Assembly: GCA_016213645.1 (NCBI GenBank)
Contig: JACQZY010000013.1
Location: forward strand, 62,001-126,000
Origin: Actinomycetota bacterium
GTDB lineage: Bacteria; Actinomycetota; Thermoleophilia; Solirubrobacterales; JACPNS01
DNA length: 64,000 nt
Direction: 5' to 3'
Of the stretch, positions 15,669-23,320 are shown piece by piece; within the stretch, counting starts at the first letter, position 1; every line of letters starts with the position of its first letter. The notes below the pieces were generated by a model, which was not told the DNA's origin, searched no databases, and saw only the letters and a list, made by a program, of their open reading frames with translations. The position numbers and the translations under genes were made by a program.

Positions 15669-17026
15669 TGTCTCCGGGCATGCGACAAGGTGGTCAAGGT
15701 CAGGTCATTCGGCGTGAGGGACGACGTGGAATTACGTTTGCCTTGCGGTTTCGCGCATACGGAAAACGGCGCTACGTCACACTCGGATCGACCGCAGACG
15801 GATGGACGGAGAAGAAGGCCACGGAGGAGCTACAGAACGTCCTGGCTGACGTGCGACGCGGCATTTGGCGGGAACCCGCCGTTGAACAATCTTCGGCCGA
15901 GCCGAAGCCCGAACTGACATTTCACGAATTCGCAAGCGACTGGTTCGCGGCGCGTGAAAACGAATGGCGGGAATCGACTCGCCTGGATTATCGGTGGCAA
16001 CTCTCGAATCATCTGCTTCCCTTCTTCGCCCGCCACAAGTTGAGGGAAATCACCGTGGCCGAAGTCGATCGCTACCGGGAGACCAAGGTTCGCGATGGCA
16101 AGCTCTCGGCGGAGTCGATCAACAAGACGATCACGCGGCTCGGTCAGATACTCGACGTTGCCGATGAACGCGAGTTGATCTCTCGCAACCCGGTTCGCGT
16201 GAATCCGCGAAACCGAAAACTGCGCGCCGCGAAACCAGATCGAACGTATCTCGATCGAGCCGTCCAAGTGTCGGCGCTGCTGGACGCGGCGGGCGAGCTG
16301 GATCGCGAAGCACGACCGGATCGGCGCGGGATCGGTCGCCGCACGATCCTCGCGACGTTGGCGCTCGGCGGGCTTCGAATCGGCGAGCTTTGCGCGCTGC
16401 GTCGCCGCGATGTCGATTTGACCGTTCCGTGCCTACACATTCGCGACGCGAAGACGGCGGCGGGTGTGCGTGAGGTGGTGATCGTGCCCGCACTCGTCGA
16501 CGAGCTGTCGAGCTACTTGGCCAATCGGGAGAAGTCGGAGCCGGACGATCACGTATTCGCCACGTCCAGCGGTAAGCCACGCGACAAGGACAACATTCGA
16601 AATCGAGTGCTTCGCACGGCCGTGAAGCGTGCGAATCAACGGCTGGCTGAACGCGACGAGGCACCGCTGCCGGAAGGATTGACGCTTCACTCGCTGCGCC
16701 GAACCTTCGCGTCGATCTTGATCGCGTTGGGCGATGATCCCGCGTATGTGATGGCGCAGATCGGGCACACGGACCCGAATCTCACGTTGAAGCTCTACGC
16801 GAAAGCGATGCGACGAGGCGAAGGCGAAACCACCGCGTTGCAAGTGCTCGTAAACGGCGCGGATTGGGCACAACTGGGCACAAACTCGGTTTCCGAAACC
16901 GACGGGCCAAAGCCCGAAGTCGTCGAACATCGCGAGAACCACGATCCCGAAGGGGAAGAACTTGATGGGCGCGGCTGGTTTCGAACCAGCGACCTCTCGC
17001 GTGTGAGGCGAGCGCTCTCCCGCTGA
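15668..17026 (+). CDS. int: Tyrosine recombinase integrase
   Basis: The protein has 452 residues from the GTG at 15668 (one-base overlap with the xis stop). An N-terminal arm/SAM-like DNA-binding region is followed by the catalytic domain: Arg in LGGLRIGELCALRRRD (about 236), HSLRRTF with His/Arg (about 340), GHTDPNLTLKLYAKA with His and the nucleophilic Tyr (about 366-376). It integrates the element at the 3' end of tRNA-Val. Its last residues (GRGWFRTSDLSRVRRALSR) are encoded by the attR core, and the final five residues and the stop by host tRNA DNA beyond the core. In the excised circle the frame would instead continue into the left end and finish HVHGSELLEQFMAL. Confidence 0.93.
   Translation: MSPGMRQGGQGQVIRREGRRGITFALRFRAYGKRRYVTLGSTADGWTEKKATEELQNVLADVRRGIWREPAVEQSSAEPKPELTFHEFASDWFAARENEWRESTRLDYRWQLSNHLLPFFARHKLREITVAEVDRYRETKVRDGKLSAESINKTITRLGQILDVADERELISRNPVRVNPRNRKLRAAKPDRTYLDRAVQVSALLDAAGELDREARPDRRGIGRRTILATLALGGLRIGELCALRRRDVDLTVPCLHIRDAKTAAGVREVVIVPALVDELSSYLANREKSEPDDHVFATSSGKPRDKDNIRNRVLRTAVKRANQRLAERDEAPLPEGLTLHSLRRTFASILIALGDDPAYVMAQIGHTDPNLTLKLYAKAMRRGEGETTALQVLVNGADWAQLGTNSVSETDGPKPEVVEHRENHDPEGEELDGRGWFRTSDLSRVRRALSR
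16864..16883. repeat. Tandem putative integrase arm sites near attR
   Basis: TTGGGCACAA (16864-16873) and CTGGGCACAA (16874-16883) are adjacent direct repeats inside the 3' part of int, 82 bases from the attR core. The same unit appears as an inverted pair at 6051-6079 near attL. This pattern suggests arm-type binding sites. Confidence 0.6.
16965..17009. repeat. attR core (45-bp direct repeat within tRNA-Val)
   Basis: This is the second copy of the 45-bp repeat, identical to 5887-5931. It forms the 3' part of the intact tRNA-Val and the 3' end of the integrase reading frame. Confidence 0.92.
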
Positions 17027-17037
17027 GCTACGCGCCC
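16966..17037 (-). tRNA. tRNA-Val (anticodon CAC)
   Basis: The 72-nt minus-strand gene folds fully. Acceptor GGGCGCG pairs with CGCGCCC; the D arm is GCTC...GAGC; the anticodon arm CTCGC/GCGAG has loop CTCACAC (anticodon CAC, reading GUG valine); the T arm GCTGG/CCAGC has TTCGAAA in the loop; the discriminator is A. CCA is not encoded. The 3' 45 bases coincide with the attachment core of the element, which therefore restored the gene on insertion. Confidence 0.95.
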
Positions 17038-17093
17038 GAGTCGGTGGCCGCAGTGGCGCTGGGCGCCGGGCGGTTGCCGTCGGTGGGACGATT

Positions 17094-18758
17094 CTAGATG
17101 GCTTGAGGCTCGGTTTGCTGTTCGTCGCACGCGACCGGCCACAGTAGGGCGGCGGCGATCAGCGGATAGACCCAGGGCAAATAGGCGTAGCTCCAGTAGT
17201 TTGCTGCCAGCTGCATACCGAGGATGGCGGCGGCGGCTAGCGCACAGATCCGGCGGTGGTCGACGGCGAGCGAGCGGTCGCGCCATGTCCGCCAGGCTGC
17301 GAACATCGCGAGCGTCAGCACTGCAGCTAAAAACACCGCCTGTAGCGCGGGCACCTTCAACAACGTCCACGTCGATAGCAGCGATCCGCGCGACGCCTGA
17401 AAGGAAATGGCCTGAAGCATGTCGCCTACCACCGGCGGCCCACCGTAGGCAAGCATCACAACAAGCACCGACACACTTAATACACCCACCGTGATGACCG
17501 CGCGGCGCGCGGCGGCGCCGTCACTGCGAAAGCGCAGCAACCAGAGCGGTAGTGCGAGCACCGGAATGACTTTCGCCCAGGCAGCCGCCGCAAGCATCAG
17601 AGACGATCTGCCGGCGTGAGTGGCCCACGCGACTGCCCAGGCTACCAGTGCCGCCGCGGCTAGATCGTTCGACCCCGCGCTGGCGGCCACCAGTACGGGT
17701 GCAAACGCGAGCCAGGCCAGCGTTTGCCGCAACGCCACAGTCCGACCTCCCGCGCGGCCGGCCGCCTTGAAGATGGCAAGCCCAGCCAGCGCTAGAGCCA
17801 GAACAGCTGGCCAAAGCGCGCCATCAAGATTGTCGAACGCGTCATGCACCGGGTTCACTGCGGCGACGGGCGCGTAGAGCAGATACATGAAGAACGGATA
17901 CGTATCGCCGTGTACGACGTCTTCGGTTACGTGGCGATATGGCGACTTGCCTTCCGTTAAAGCCGTTGCGCCCGACATCGTTGCGAGGCCGACATCGCCG
18001 GTGGAGCCGCCGGGTACCACCAGCATTGCGGTCATCAAGGAAAGTCCCACGAGCACCAGCGCAAGCAACCTGTCGCGGCGGGCAGGCGCCAGCCGCCCGG
18101 TCAACGCCGTGAAGATTGGGCGCACCGGAGCCTCAGCGCCCCCCGGCTCCGAAGCTCGGAAGAGCGCTGGCGCCGGAATCCGTGCAGGATGAAACCCCAC
18201 GTAGGCGCACCGCATAATCAGATACAGCAGCGCCGGAGTGGACAGCAGCAGACTGGGTTCGAACAGCCGCAAATTGAGCACGTGGATCGTCAGCGCGAGA
18301 ACGACCAGCGCGAGTACGTCAAGATTGCCGATCCGACGCAGCGGCAGCGTGATAGTCATCAGCGCGAACAGCAGGCAGAGACCGGCCAGAATCAGCGGCG
18401 ACTGCGCGGTCTGCGATCCGGCACGGATATATCCCGAGCGATAGAACTGCAGGTAGGGCACTTCTCCGTCGGGGGCGACCGCGGCGTCAAGCAGCACCAC
18501 CCGGCCACGAAGAAACGACACACGAGTCAGCCGCTCGTCCAGCGGCAGGGCGACGGTGCGGTTCCAGCCGGACCGTCGCAGATAACTAGCCAGTTCCGGT
18601 TGTGCGACGACGGCCGCGGCTCCGGTGCGAACGTTGAGCTTGGGCTTCTTTTGAGTGGCCGAATGCGCAATCACGACAAACACAAGCGCGATTGCAAAGA
18701 CCAGCGCTACGGCGATCGCCGTTCCGCCCGCCCGACCGGATTTGCGATCCTCCGTCAA
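17094..18758 (-). CDS. Polytopic membrane protein, glycosyltransferase 87/DUF2029-like
   Basis: The protein has 554 residues with about a dozen hydrophobic segments spread over its length, starting with one at about 12-32 followed by an extracytoplasmic region (about 35-115). The sequence GKSPYRHVTED..GDTYPFFMYLLYAP is like the first catalytic loop region of GT-C mannosyltransferases of the DUF2029/PimE type, and WAKVIPVLALPLWLLR resembles their central membrane helix. Such enzymes transfer sugars from polyprenyl-phosphate donors to the cell envelope. No clear DxD motif can be assigned, so the activity is tentative. It is monocistronic and lies just beyond the tRNA that hosts the element. Confidence 0.65.
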   Translation of the reverse strand: MTEDRKSGRAGGTAIAVALVFAIALVFVVIAHSATQKKPKLNVRTGAAAVVAQPELASYLRRSGWNRTVALPLDERLTRVSFLRGRVVLLDAAVAPDGEVPYLQFYRSGYIRAGSQTAQSPLILAGLCLLFALMTITLPLRRIGNLDVLALVVLALTIHVLNLRLFEPSLLLSTPALLYLIMRCAYVGFHPARIPAPALFRASEPGGAEAPVRPIFTALTGRLAPARRDRLLALVLVGLSLMTAMLVVPGGSTGDVGLATMSGATALTEGKSPYRHVTEDVVHGDTYPFFMYLLYAPVAAVNPVHDAFDNLDGALWPAVLALALAGLAIFKAAGRAGGRTVALRQTLAWLAFAPVLVAASAGSNDLAAAALVAWAVAWATHAGRSSLMLAAAAWAKVIPVLALPLWLLRFRSDGAAARRAVITVGVLSVSVLVVMLAYGGPPVVGDMLQAISFQASRGSLLSTWTLLKVPALQAVFLAAVLTLAMFAAWRTWRDRSLAVDHRRICALAAAAILGMQLAANYWSYAYLPWVYPLIAAALLWPVACDEQQTEPQAI

Positions 18759-18872
18759 CTCCGTCAGAGCCTAATGCCGCCGCAAGAGCGAACGCCACGG
18801 CTAAGATCGCGATCACCGCCGTCACGGCCGCGTTCGCGGCGCGGCGACATGCGGGTATCGGCGTTGACCGCC

Positions 18873-18970
18873 GGGTCCCACGCGGCGAACACTTGTGAAC
18901 CAGGTCAGGTCCGGAAGGAAGCAGCCTTAAGCGATGTCGTTCGGGCGCCGTGGGTAAGCCTGGTGCGAGC
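18873..18970 (+). ncRNA. ffs: Signal recognition particle RNA (small bacterial type)
   Basis: The conserved SRP domain is present: GGTCAGGTCCGGAAGGAAGC at 18903-18922, with GGGTAAGCC at 18952-18960. Flanking arms CCCACGCGGCGAAC and GTTCGGGCGCCGTGGG can pair, closing a hairpin of about 75 bases. It binds Ffh (M domain) in co-translational membrane targeting. The exact 5' and 3' ends are estimates. Confidence 0.9.
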
Positions 18971-19023
18971 CGGTGCCCGCATGTGGCCTCGTCGAGCGGC
19001 GGCCGTGGGAGTTGGCCGACGAT

Positions 19024-19923
19024 TTAAGTTCGGCGATCGGCGACGGTATCGAGTGCCTCGATCAGCGCGGCGAAATCCTGCTCGCCGAAGCCTTTGTCTG
19101 ATGCGGCGCCAAGCACCTCACCGGCGTAGTCGGCGGACTCGAATGGGATGCCGGCTTGCTCGGCCTGCTCCAGGCAGAGCCTGACGTCCTTCAGCATGTG
19201 GTCGAGCTTGAACAGTGGTTCGTAGTCGCGCCGTCGCATCGGTCCGGCCTTCATGGCAAGCATCGCCGAGGCGCCCGAGCCGGCTCCGATCACCTGCTCG
19301 AACTGGCCTGGGTCGAGGCCGATCTTCTGGGCCAGCAGCAGCCCCTCGGCGGCGGCAGTCGTGTTCGCGGCGGCCAGTGCGTTGTTGATCAGCTTCAGGG
19401 CTTCGCCCTGGCCGAGCGCGCCGACATGCACGATCAGTTGTCCGATCGCGGCGAACAGCGGCTGCGCTCGCTCGAATTCCTCGGTTTCGCCGCCGACCAT
19501 GATCGTCAGCGTGCCGTCTTCGGCTTTGGGCGAAGAGCCACTGACCGGGGCATCGAGCATTCGCAACCCGCGCGCGGCGAGCCGCTTGCCGATGCGCCTT
19601 GTGTCGGCGGGAGCGATCGTGGACATGTCAATGCACAGCGTGCCCGGCGCGGCGCTGTCGGCTACGCCGTCTGTACCGGTCAACACCTGCTCAACCTGCG
19701 CGCCGTCCACCACCATCGTGATCACCACGCCACAACGCTCGCCCACCTGCGCCGGTGTTTCCGCGACCTGCGCGCCGTGTTCGGCGGCCCACGCCTCGGC
19801 GGTGGACCGTGTGCGGTTCCACACCGTCAGATCGAAACCGGCGCGAGCGAGGTTCGCGGCCATGCGCGAACCCATGATCCCAAGGCCACAGAAACCCACG
19901 CGGTCGTTCGCCGAGCGCTCCAT
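19024..19923 (-). CDS. NAD(P)-dependent beta-hydroxyacid dehydrogenase (3-hydroxyisobutyrate dehydrogenase family)
   Basis: The protein has 299 residues from the ATG at 19923; a TTG at 19938 would add five residues. The Rossmann motif VGFCGLGIMGSRMAANL is near the start, followed by the substrate-binding DAPVSGSSPKAEDG (about 120), GQGEALKLINNAL with the catalytic Lys (about 172), and a helical C-terminal domain with KDVRLCLEQA. The family oxidises 3-hydroxyisobutyrate, tartronate semialdehyde relatives or succinic semialdehyde; the sequence does not fix which one. It appears monocistronic and lies downstream of the SRP RNA on the opposite strand. Confidence 0.85.
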   Translation of the reverse strand: MERSANDRVGFCGLGIMGSRMAANLARAGFDLTVWNRTRSTAEAWAAEHGAQVAETPAQVGERCGVVITMVVDGAQVEQVLTGTDGVADSAAPGTLCIDMSTIAPADTRRIGKRLAARGLRMLDAPVSGSSPKAEDGTLTIMVGGETEEFERAQPLFAAIGQLIVHVGALGQGEALKLINNALAAANTTAAAEGLLLAQKIGLDPGQFEQVIGAGSGASAMLAMKAGPMRRRDYEPLFKLDHMLKDVRLCLEQAEQAGIPFESADYAGEVLGAASDKGFGEQDFAALIEALDTVADRRT

Positions 19924-20019
19924 CGTCGGACAATTCAATCAGGCAGGCGCCTGCGCGCGCGGCGTGCGGCAATCGGCTCGCGGTTCGCGACCCGCGAGTG
20001 CGACCCGCGAGCGCGCGGA

Positions 20020-21246
20020 CTACTTCGGACCGCGAATGTACTCGGACCAGTTGTCCGCGGCGTTTTGAAACACGTCCGGGTCGATCGGCCCGCCGCCGAT
20101 CGGCCGCGTGCTGGCAATTGTCTGTAGCGCGGTCTGCACACGGGCGACCGATGCCGCCGAGTTGTTCCATGACCCCCAGGTGTGGAACAGTGCCTGGAGA
20201 ATCCCCGCGGGACCGTCCACCGCCTCGGCCGCGCACGAGTAGTACAGACCCCACGTAAACCACGAACCTGCGTTGTCGGACACACCGATGTTGAACACAC
20301 CGCGCAGCGGCCGCCCGTTTACCGTGAAAAGCGCCTCGTACGCCTGGCTCAGATAACCGGTGCCGAGATTGTTCTCCGTGCCCGCGATCGGAGCGACCTG
20401 CTGAAAGACGACGTCGTAATTGCCGCTGAGCTTCTTCCACGCGGGCCAGACGTTTTGCAGCGCTCCGTCCGGGAGCGGCATGTCGGCCGTGGGGTACTGC
20501 GGATACGGAAACGGCGAGCTCGGGTAGTTGACGAAGATATACCCGCCCAGCTCGAAGAAGCCGTCGGTCGGATGTCCGCCATACAGATAACCGGTGTCAG
20601 TGCCGTTGAAGTCCCATCCCGGAAGATCCGGAACCTCCGCGGATGCGCCGTTGTTGACCGGCGCCTGAAATTGCTTGAACGGAATACCGACATTGGCGCG
20701 GCGCACAGGCTCTCCGGCGCGTGTGCGAAGGATGCGGTCGAGCGCGGCGATCTGCCCGGCGCTCAGGGCCGCCGCGTGAACCGTCGGCCGCCCCAGCACG
20801 TCCGCCATCGCGGCGGCCGCGTTGCCCTTGCCGCTACCGCCGAAGACAACGACCTGCGTGTTGACCCCAACCTGCTTGAGGCGCAAAGCGACGGGACGAC
20901 CGCGCACCTTCGCACTCGCCTTGAACTGCGTGTCCGTGACCTTCTTGCCCTTCACTTTTGTCGCCTTGAACCCGGTAAGCATCGCCTCGCCGGTGCCCGC
21001 AAGCGACAGTGGCGACCGGATCGTCATGAACTGCGCGTAACGGCCCTTTGCCACAAGCGAAAAGACGCCGTTGCGGTACTTCAGCTTGAAGCCTTTGGGC
21101 GCTTTGAGCGTGAGTCCGGTGGTCGGTTCGCGCAGCGTCTTCGCGCCCGCGGTAGCCGGCAGCAGCAGAGCGGCCGTCAACACGAGCGGCACGACCGAGC
21201 GGATCAGTGTTCGCTTGCGGAGCGAGCAGTTCACGACAATTCGCAC
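20020..21246 (-). CDS. Secreted protein of unknown function
   Basis: The protein has about 408 residues. A basic N-terminus and hydrophobic stretch (LIRSVVPLVLTAALLLPATAGAKT) form a signal peptide ending near residue 35. The mature part starts with a beta-rich region (about 40-150) containing GLTLKAPKGFKLKY, then a middle region with KQFQAPVNNG, and a Trp/Tyr-rich C-terminal domain with YLSQAYEALFTVNG. The start is uncertain: GTG at 21246 or 21234. It is followed on the same strand by nothing closer than 97 bases and is preceded by the membrane glycosyltransferase ending at 21275, so the two may be co-transcribed. No family is recognised. Confidence 0.65.
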   Translation of the reverse strand: MRIVVNCSLRKRTLIRSVVPLVLTAALLLPATAGAKTLREPTTGLTLKAPKGFKLKYRNGVFSLVAKGRYAQFMTIRSPLSLAGTGEAMLTGFKATKVKGKKVTDTQFKASAKVRGRPVALRLKQVGVNTQVVVFGGSGKGNAAAAMADVLGRPTVHAAALSAGQIAALDRILRTRAGEPVRRANVGIPFKQFQAPVNNGASAEVPDLPGWDFNGTDTGYLYGGHPTDGFFELGGYIFVNYPSSPFPYPQYPTADMPLPDGALQNVWPAWKKLSGNYDVVFQQVAPIAGTENNLGTGYLSQAYEALFTVNGRPLRGVFNIGVSDNAGSWFTWGLYYSCAAEAVDGPAGILQALFHTWGSWNNSAASVARVQTALQTIASTRPIGGGPIDPDVFQNAADNWSEYIRGPK

Positions 21247-21274
21247 TTTACCGGAGTCCAAACAACCCGGCCGT

Positions 21275-22753
21275 TCAATCCCGATCCACGCCCGGCAGCG
21301 TGCGCCCGGCCTCAACGGCGGCCCGGCAGCGCGGCGAGGCGTAAAGGCGCCACGCCCACGACGTAAAGACCGTCTCGTAGCCGTCAGGCGGCGTCAGACT
21401 CGGAACTTCGTTGTAGTACTTGACGGCGATCGAGCGATTGCGCGGGTAAAGAATCGTTTCGGCAAGCGGATGAGCGTCGTCTTTAAGTGTCTGCACCGAA
21501 CCGGGCGGACCGTCCAACTCATAACGAAACGCCGGTACCGGACGGTGGTTGTTCGTGGAGATCCGGCCGCAGCGCAGATAGAACTCGCGCACGGTAGGCG
21601 CATGCGCGACGCCGCGCAGGTCGCGCTGGATCGAGCCGTAGTTGTCGACCTTGCGCATCTGCTCGCGGGTCAGATCCAGATGCCACGGGATGAACACGAT
21701 CGACAACGCCAGCGACGCCGCGCCGATCCACTTCCACAGCGATCGCTCGCGCGAGCCGTCTGGCAGGTCGCGCCAGCCAAGCACACCGGCGGCGTAAACG
21801 ATCGACAAAAGCACCGCCGGCGTCAGCACATAACGCGCGATCAGCGGCAGACCGCCGAGCGTGCTTGCGATAAAGATCAGCGTCATCAGCCCCGCCAGCC
21901 CGAACAGGATCTTCGCCTGCCTGCGAGCGAACAGCAACATGAACACAGCACCGATCGGCACGCCCACGATCAGCGGTTCGCGCAGCGTCCAGCCAAGGAA
22001 CTTGAGCGTCCAAAACGGCGCCTGCGACGGTCTGCGCGGCCGGTCAAGTTGAGCCGCCAAGTCCTTGGTGCCGTGGAACGAATGCAACAGGTCTCCGGTG
22101 ACCGCCCAGTCGCTGAGCGCCCACAGAACCGGACCTGCGGCAGCCAGCAGCGCCAACGGAATGCGCTCGCGCCACTCGCGGGCCGGGAACAGATACAGCC
22201 AGTAAAGCCCCGCCAGCACCCAGGCCTCCGGCCGCAACAGTCCCGCCAAGGTCAGCATCACCAGCACCGGCCACCCGCGCCGCGGGCTTCGAACCTCCAG
22301 CAACAGCGCCCAGCACACAAACAACACGAACGGAACGTCCTGGTAGGCGGCTTCCACATTCTTGGCGAGCGCCGGGCGCGAGACCACCACAAGCGCCGCC
22401 AGCACGCCCACCGGAGAGTTGAACAGCTCGCGTCCGAGCCGGTACACGATCCACGCCAGCGCGCCGAAGGCAAGCATCACCGTCCATGCCAGCAGATCCT
22501 CCGTCAGCGAACCAAACGGCAGCGCCAAAAAACTGACAAACGTCTGCAATGGATGCGGAGTCGGCGCTATGTAACCCGTGTAATCCGGAGTCAGACCGTG
22601 CGCGATGTCATTGGCCCAGACCAGCGAGTAAGAGGCGTCGTAGTTCAAATACGGCCGGCCATAGATCAGGAACAGAGCCAGCGGCACCCCGACGATCGTC
22701 AGAAACGCCGGCAGAACGGACCGGATTCTCTGTTTTGTCTCGGTCTGCGACAT
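21275..22753 (-). CDS. Polytopic GT-C-like glycosyltransferase
   Basis: The protein has 492 residues with about ten membrane segments from residue 12 to about 350 and a soluble C-terminal tail. After the first helix, LNYDASYSLVWANDI places an aspartate in the first extracytoplasmic loop, where GT-C enzymes keep their catalytic acid. LLRPEAWVLAGLYWLYL is a typical helix of the dolichyl-phosphate-mannose or ArnT-like group. It would transfer a sugar from a lipid-phosphate donor outside the membrane; the acceptor is unknown. It is divergent from the ybjQ-like gene, with 53 bases between the starts. Confidence 0.7.
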   Translation of the reverse strand: MSQTETKQRIRSVLPAFLTIVGVPLALFLIYGRPYLNYDASYSLVWANDIAHGLTPDYTGYIAPTPHPLQTFVSFLALPFGSLTEDLLAWTVMLAFGALAWIVYRLGRELFNSPVGVLAALVVVSRPALAKNVEAAYQDVPFVLFVCWALLLEVRSPRRGWPVLVMLTLAGLLRPEAWVLAGLYWLYLFPAREWRERIPLALLAAAGPVLWALSDWAVTGDLLHSFHGTKDLAAQLDRPRRPSQAPFWTLKFLGWTLREPLIVGVPIGAVFMLLFARRQAKILFGLAGLMTLIFIASTLGGLPLIARYVLTPAVLLSIVYAAGVLGWRDLPDGSRERSLWKWIGAASLALSIVFIPWHLDLTREQMRKVDNYGSIQRDLRGVAHAPTVREFYLRCGRISTNNHRPVPAFRYELDGPPGSVQTLKDDAHPLAETILYPRNRSIAVKYYNEVPSLTPPDGYETVFTSWAWRLYASPRCRAAVEAGRTLPGVDRD

Positions 22754-22806
22754 CGCGCCGCGAGGGTAGCCGCCGCACCGCCGTTCAAACCCTTAAGATC
22801 CGCGCC

Positions 22807-23295
22807 ATGAACCATCAACAGATTCTTGTGACGACGATGAACGACGTGCCGGGTTACGAAGTGGTCGGCGTCTATGGCGAGGTCTTCGGCCTCGTTGCTC
22901 GCGCCCGCAACGTCTTTTCGAACATCGGCGCAGGTCTGCGCACGATCACTGGCGGCGAGGCCAAGGGCTACACCAAACTTCTTTCAGACAGCCGCGACCA
23001 GGCGGTCGAGCGTCTACGCGAATCTGCGGCTCAGCGCGGCGCCAACGCGGTGATCGCGATGCGATTTGACTGCAACGAGATCGCCGACATGATCAGCGAG
23101 GTCGCCGCCTACGGCACAGCCGTGGTGATCCGCCCGATCGGTGGTCAGACCGCTGCGGCGGCACCTGCTGCTGCGGCTCAGCCTGCCGCACAACCGGCGG
23201 CGCAACCCGTGGGACAGCCGCCCGCGATGGACCCGGCGGCGATGCAGCAGCCGGTGGCTCCGGCCTACCCGCAGCAGCCACCCGCCCCGCAGTAG
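22807..23295 (+). CDS. YbjQ/UPF0145 family protein with Ala/Pro/Gln-rich tail
   Basis: The protein has 162 residues. Residues 1-107 are the YbjQ fold: ILVTTMNDVPGYEVVGVYGEV, then ARNVFSNIGAGLRTI, SRDQAVERL and GANAVIAMRFDCNEI, the usual order for this small pentamer-forming family of unclear function (sometimes called heavy-metal-binding). Residues 108-162 are a low-complexity tail of AAQPAAQP-type repeats, unusual for the family and probably disordered. It is followed 25 bases later by dnaX and may be co-transcribed with it. Confidence 0.82.
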   Translation: MNHQQILVTTMNDVPGYEVVGVYGEVFGLVARARNVFSNIGAGLRTITGGEAKGYTKLLSDSRDQAVERLRESAAQRGANAVIAMRFDCNEIADMISEVAAYGTAVVIRPIGGQTAAAAPAAAAQPAAQPAAQPVGQPPAMDPAAMQQPVAPAYPQQPPAPQ

Positions 23296-23320
23296 ATCGC
23301 GCCGCAATAAGATCGGTCGC

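Larger units (their letters stand above)
5887..17009. mobile_element. Integrated AICE-like element inserted in tRNA-Val, about 11.1 kb
   Basis: Identical 45-bp direct repeats (5887-5931 and 16965-17009) bound the region. The right copy is the 3' part of an intact tRNA-Val; the left copy is a tRNA fragment. Inside lie a tyrosine integrase next to the tRNA, an excisionase-like protein, a RepSA-like rolling-circle initiator, an FtsK/TraSA-like DNA translocase, a SCO3933-type regulator, and an Xre-DUF5919/Nudix/HD set. This is the gene complement of actinomycete integrative and conjugative elements such as pSAM2 and SLP1. No relaxase or type IV secretion genes are seen, as expected for FtsK-type double-stranded DNA transfer. 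Cargo: restriction-modification with Vsr, a truncated gene and two exported proteins. All core genes are intact, so the element may still be mobile. Confidence 0.88.

Noticed and set aside
21071-22810. 579-residue plus-strand open frame opposite the glycosyltransferase gene
   Set aside because: It is extremely rich in Arg/Gln/His and lacks a ribosome binding site. Such long antisense frames arise from codon bias in high-GC genes.
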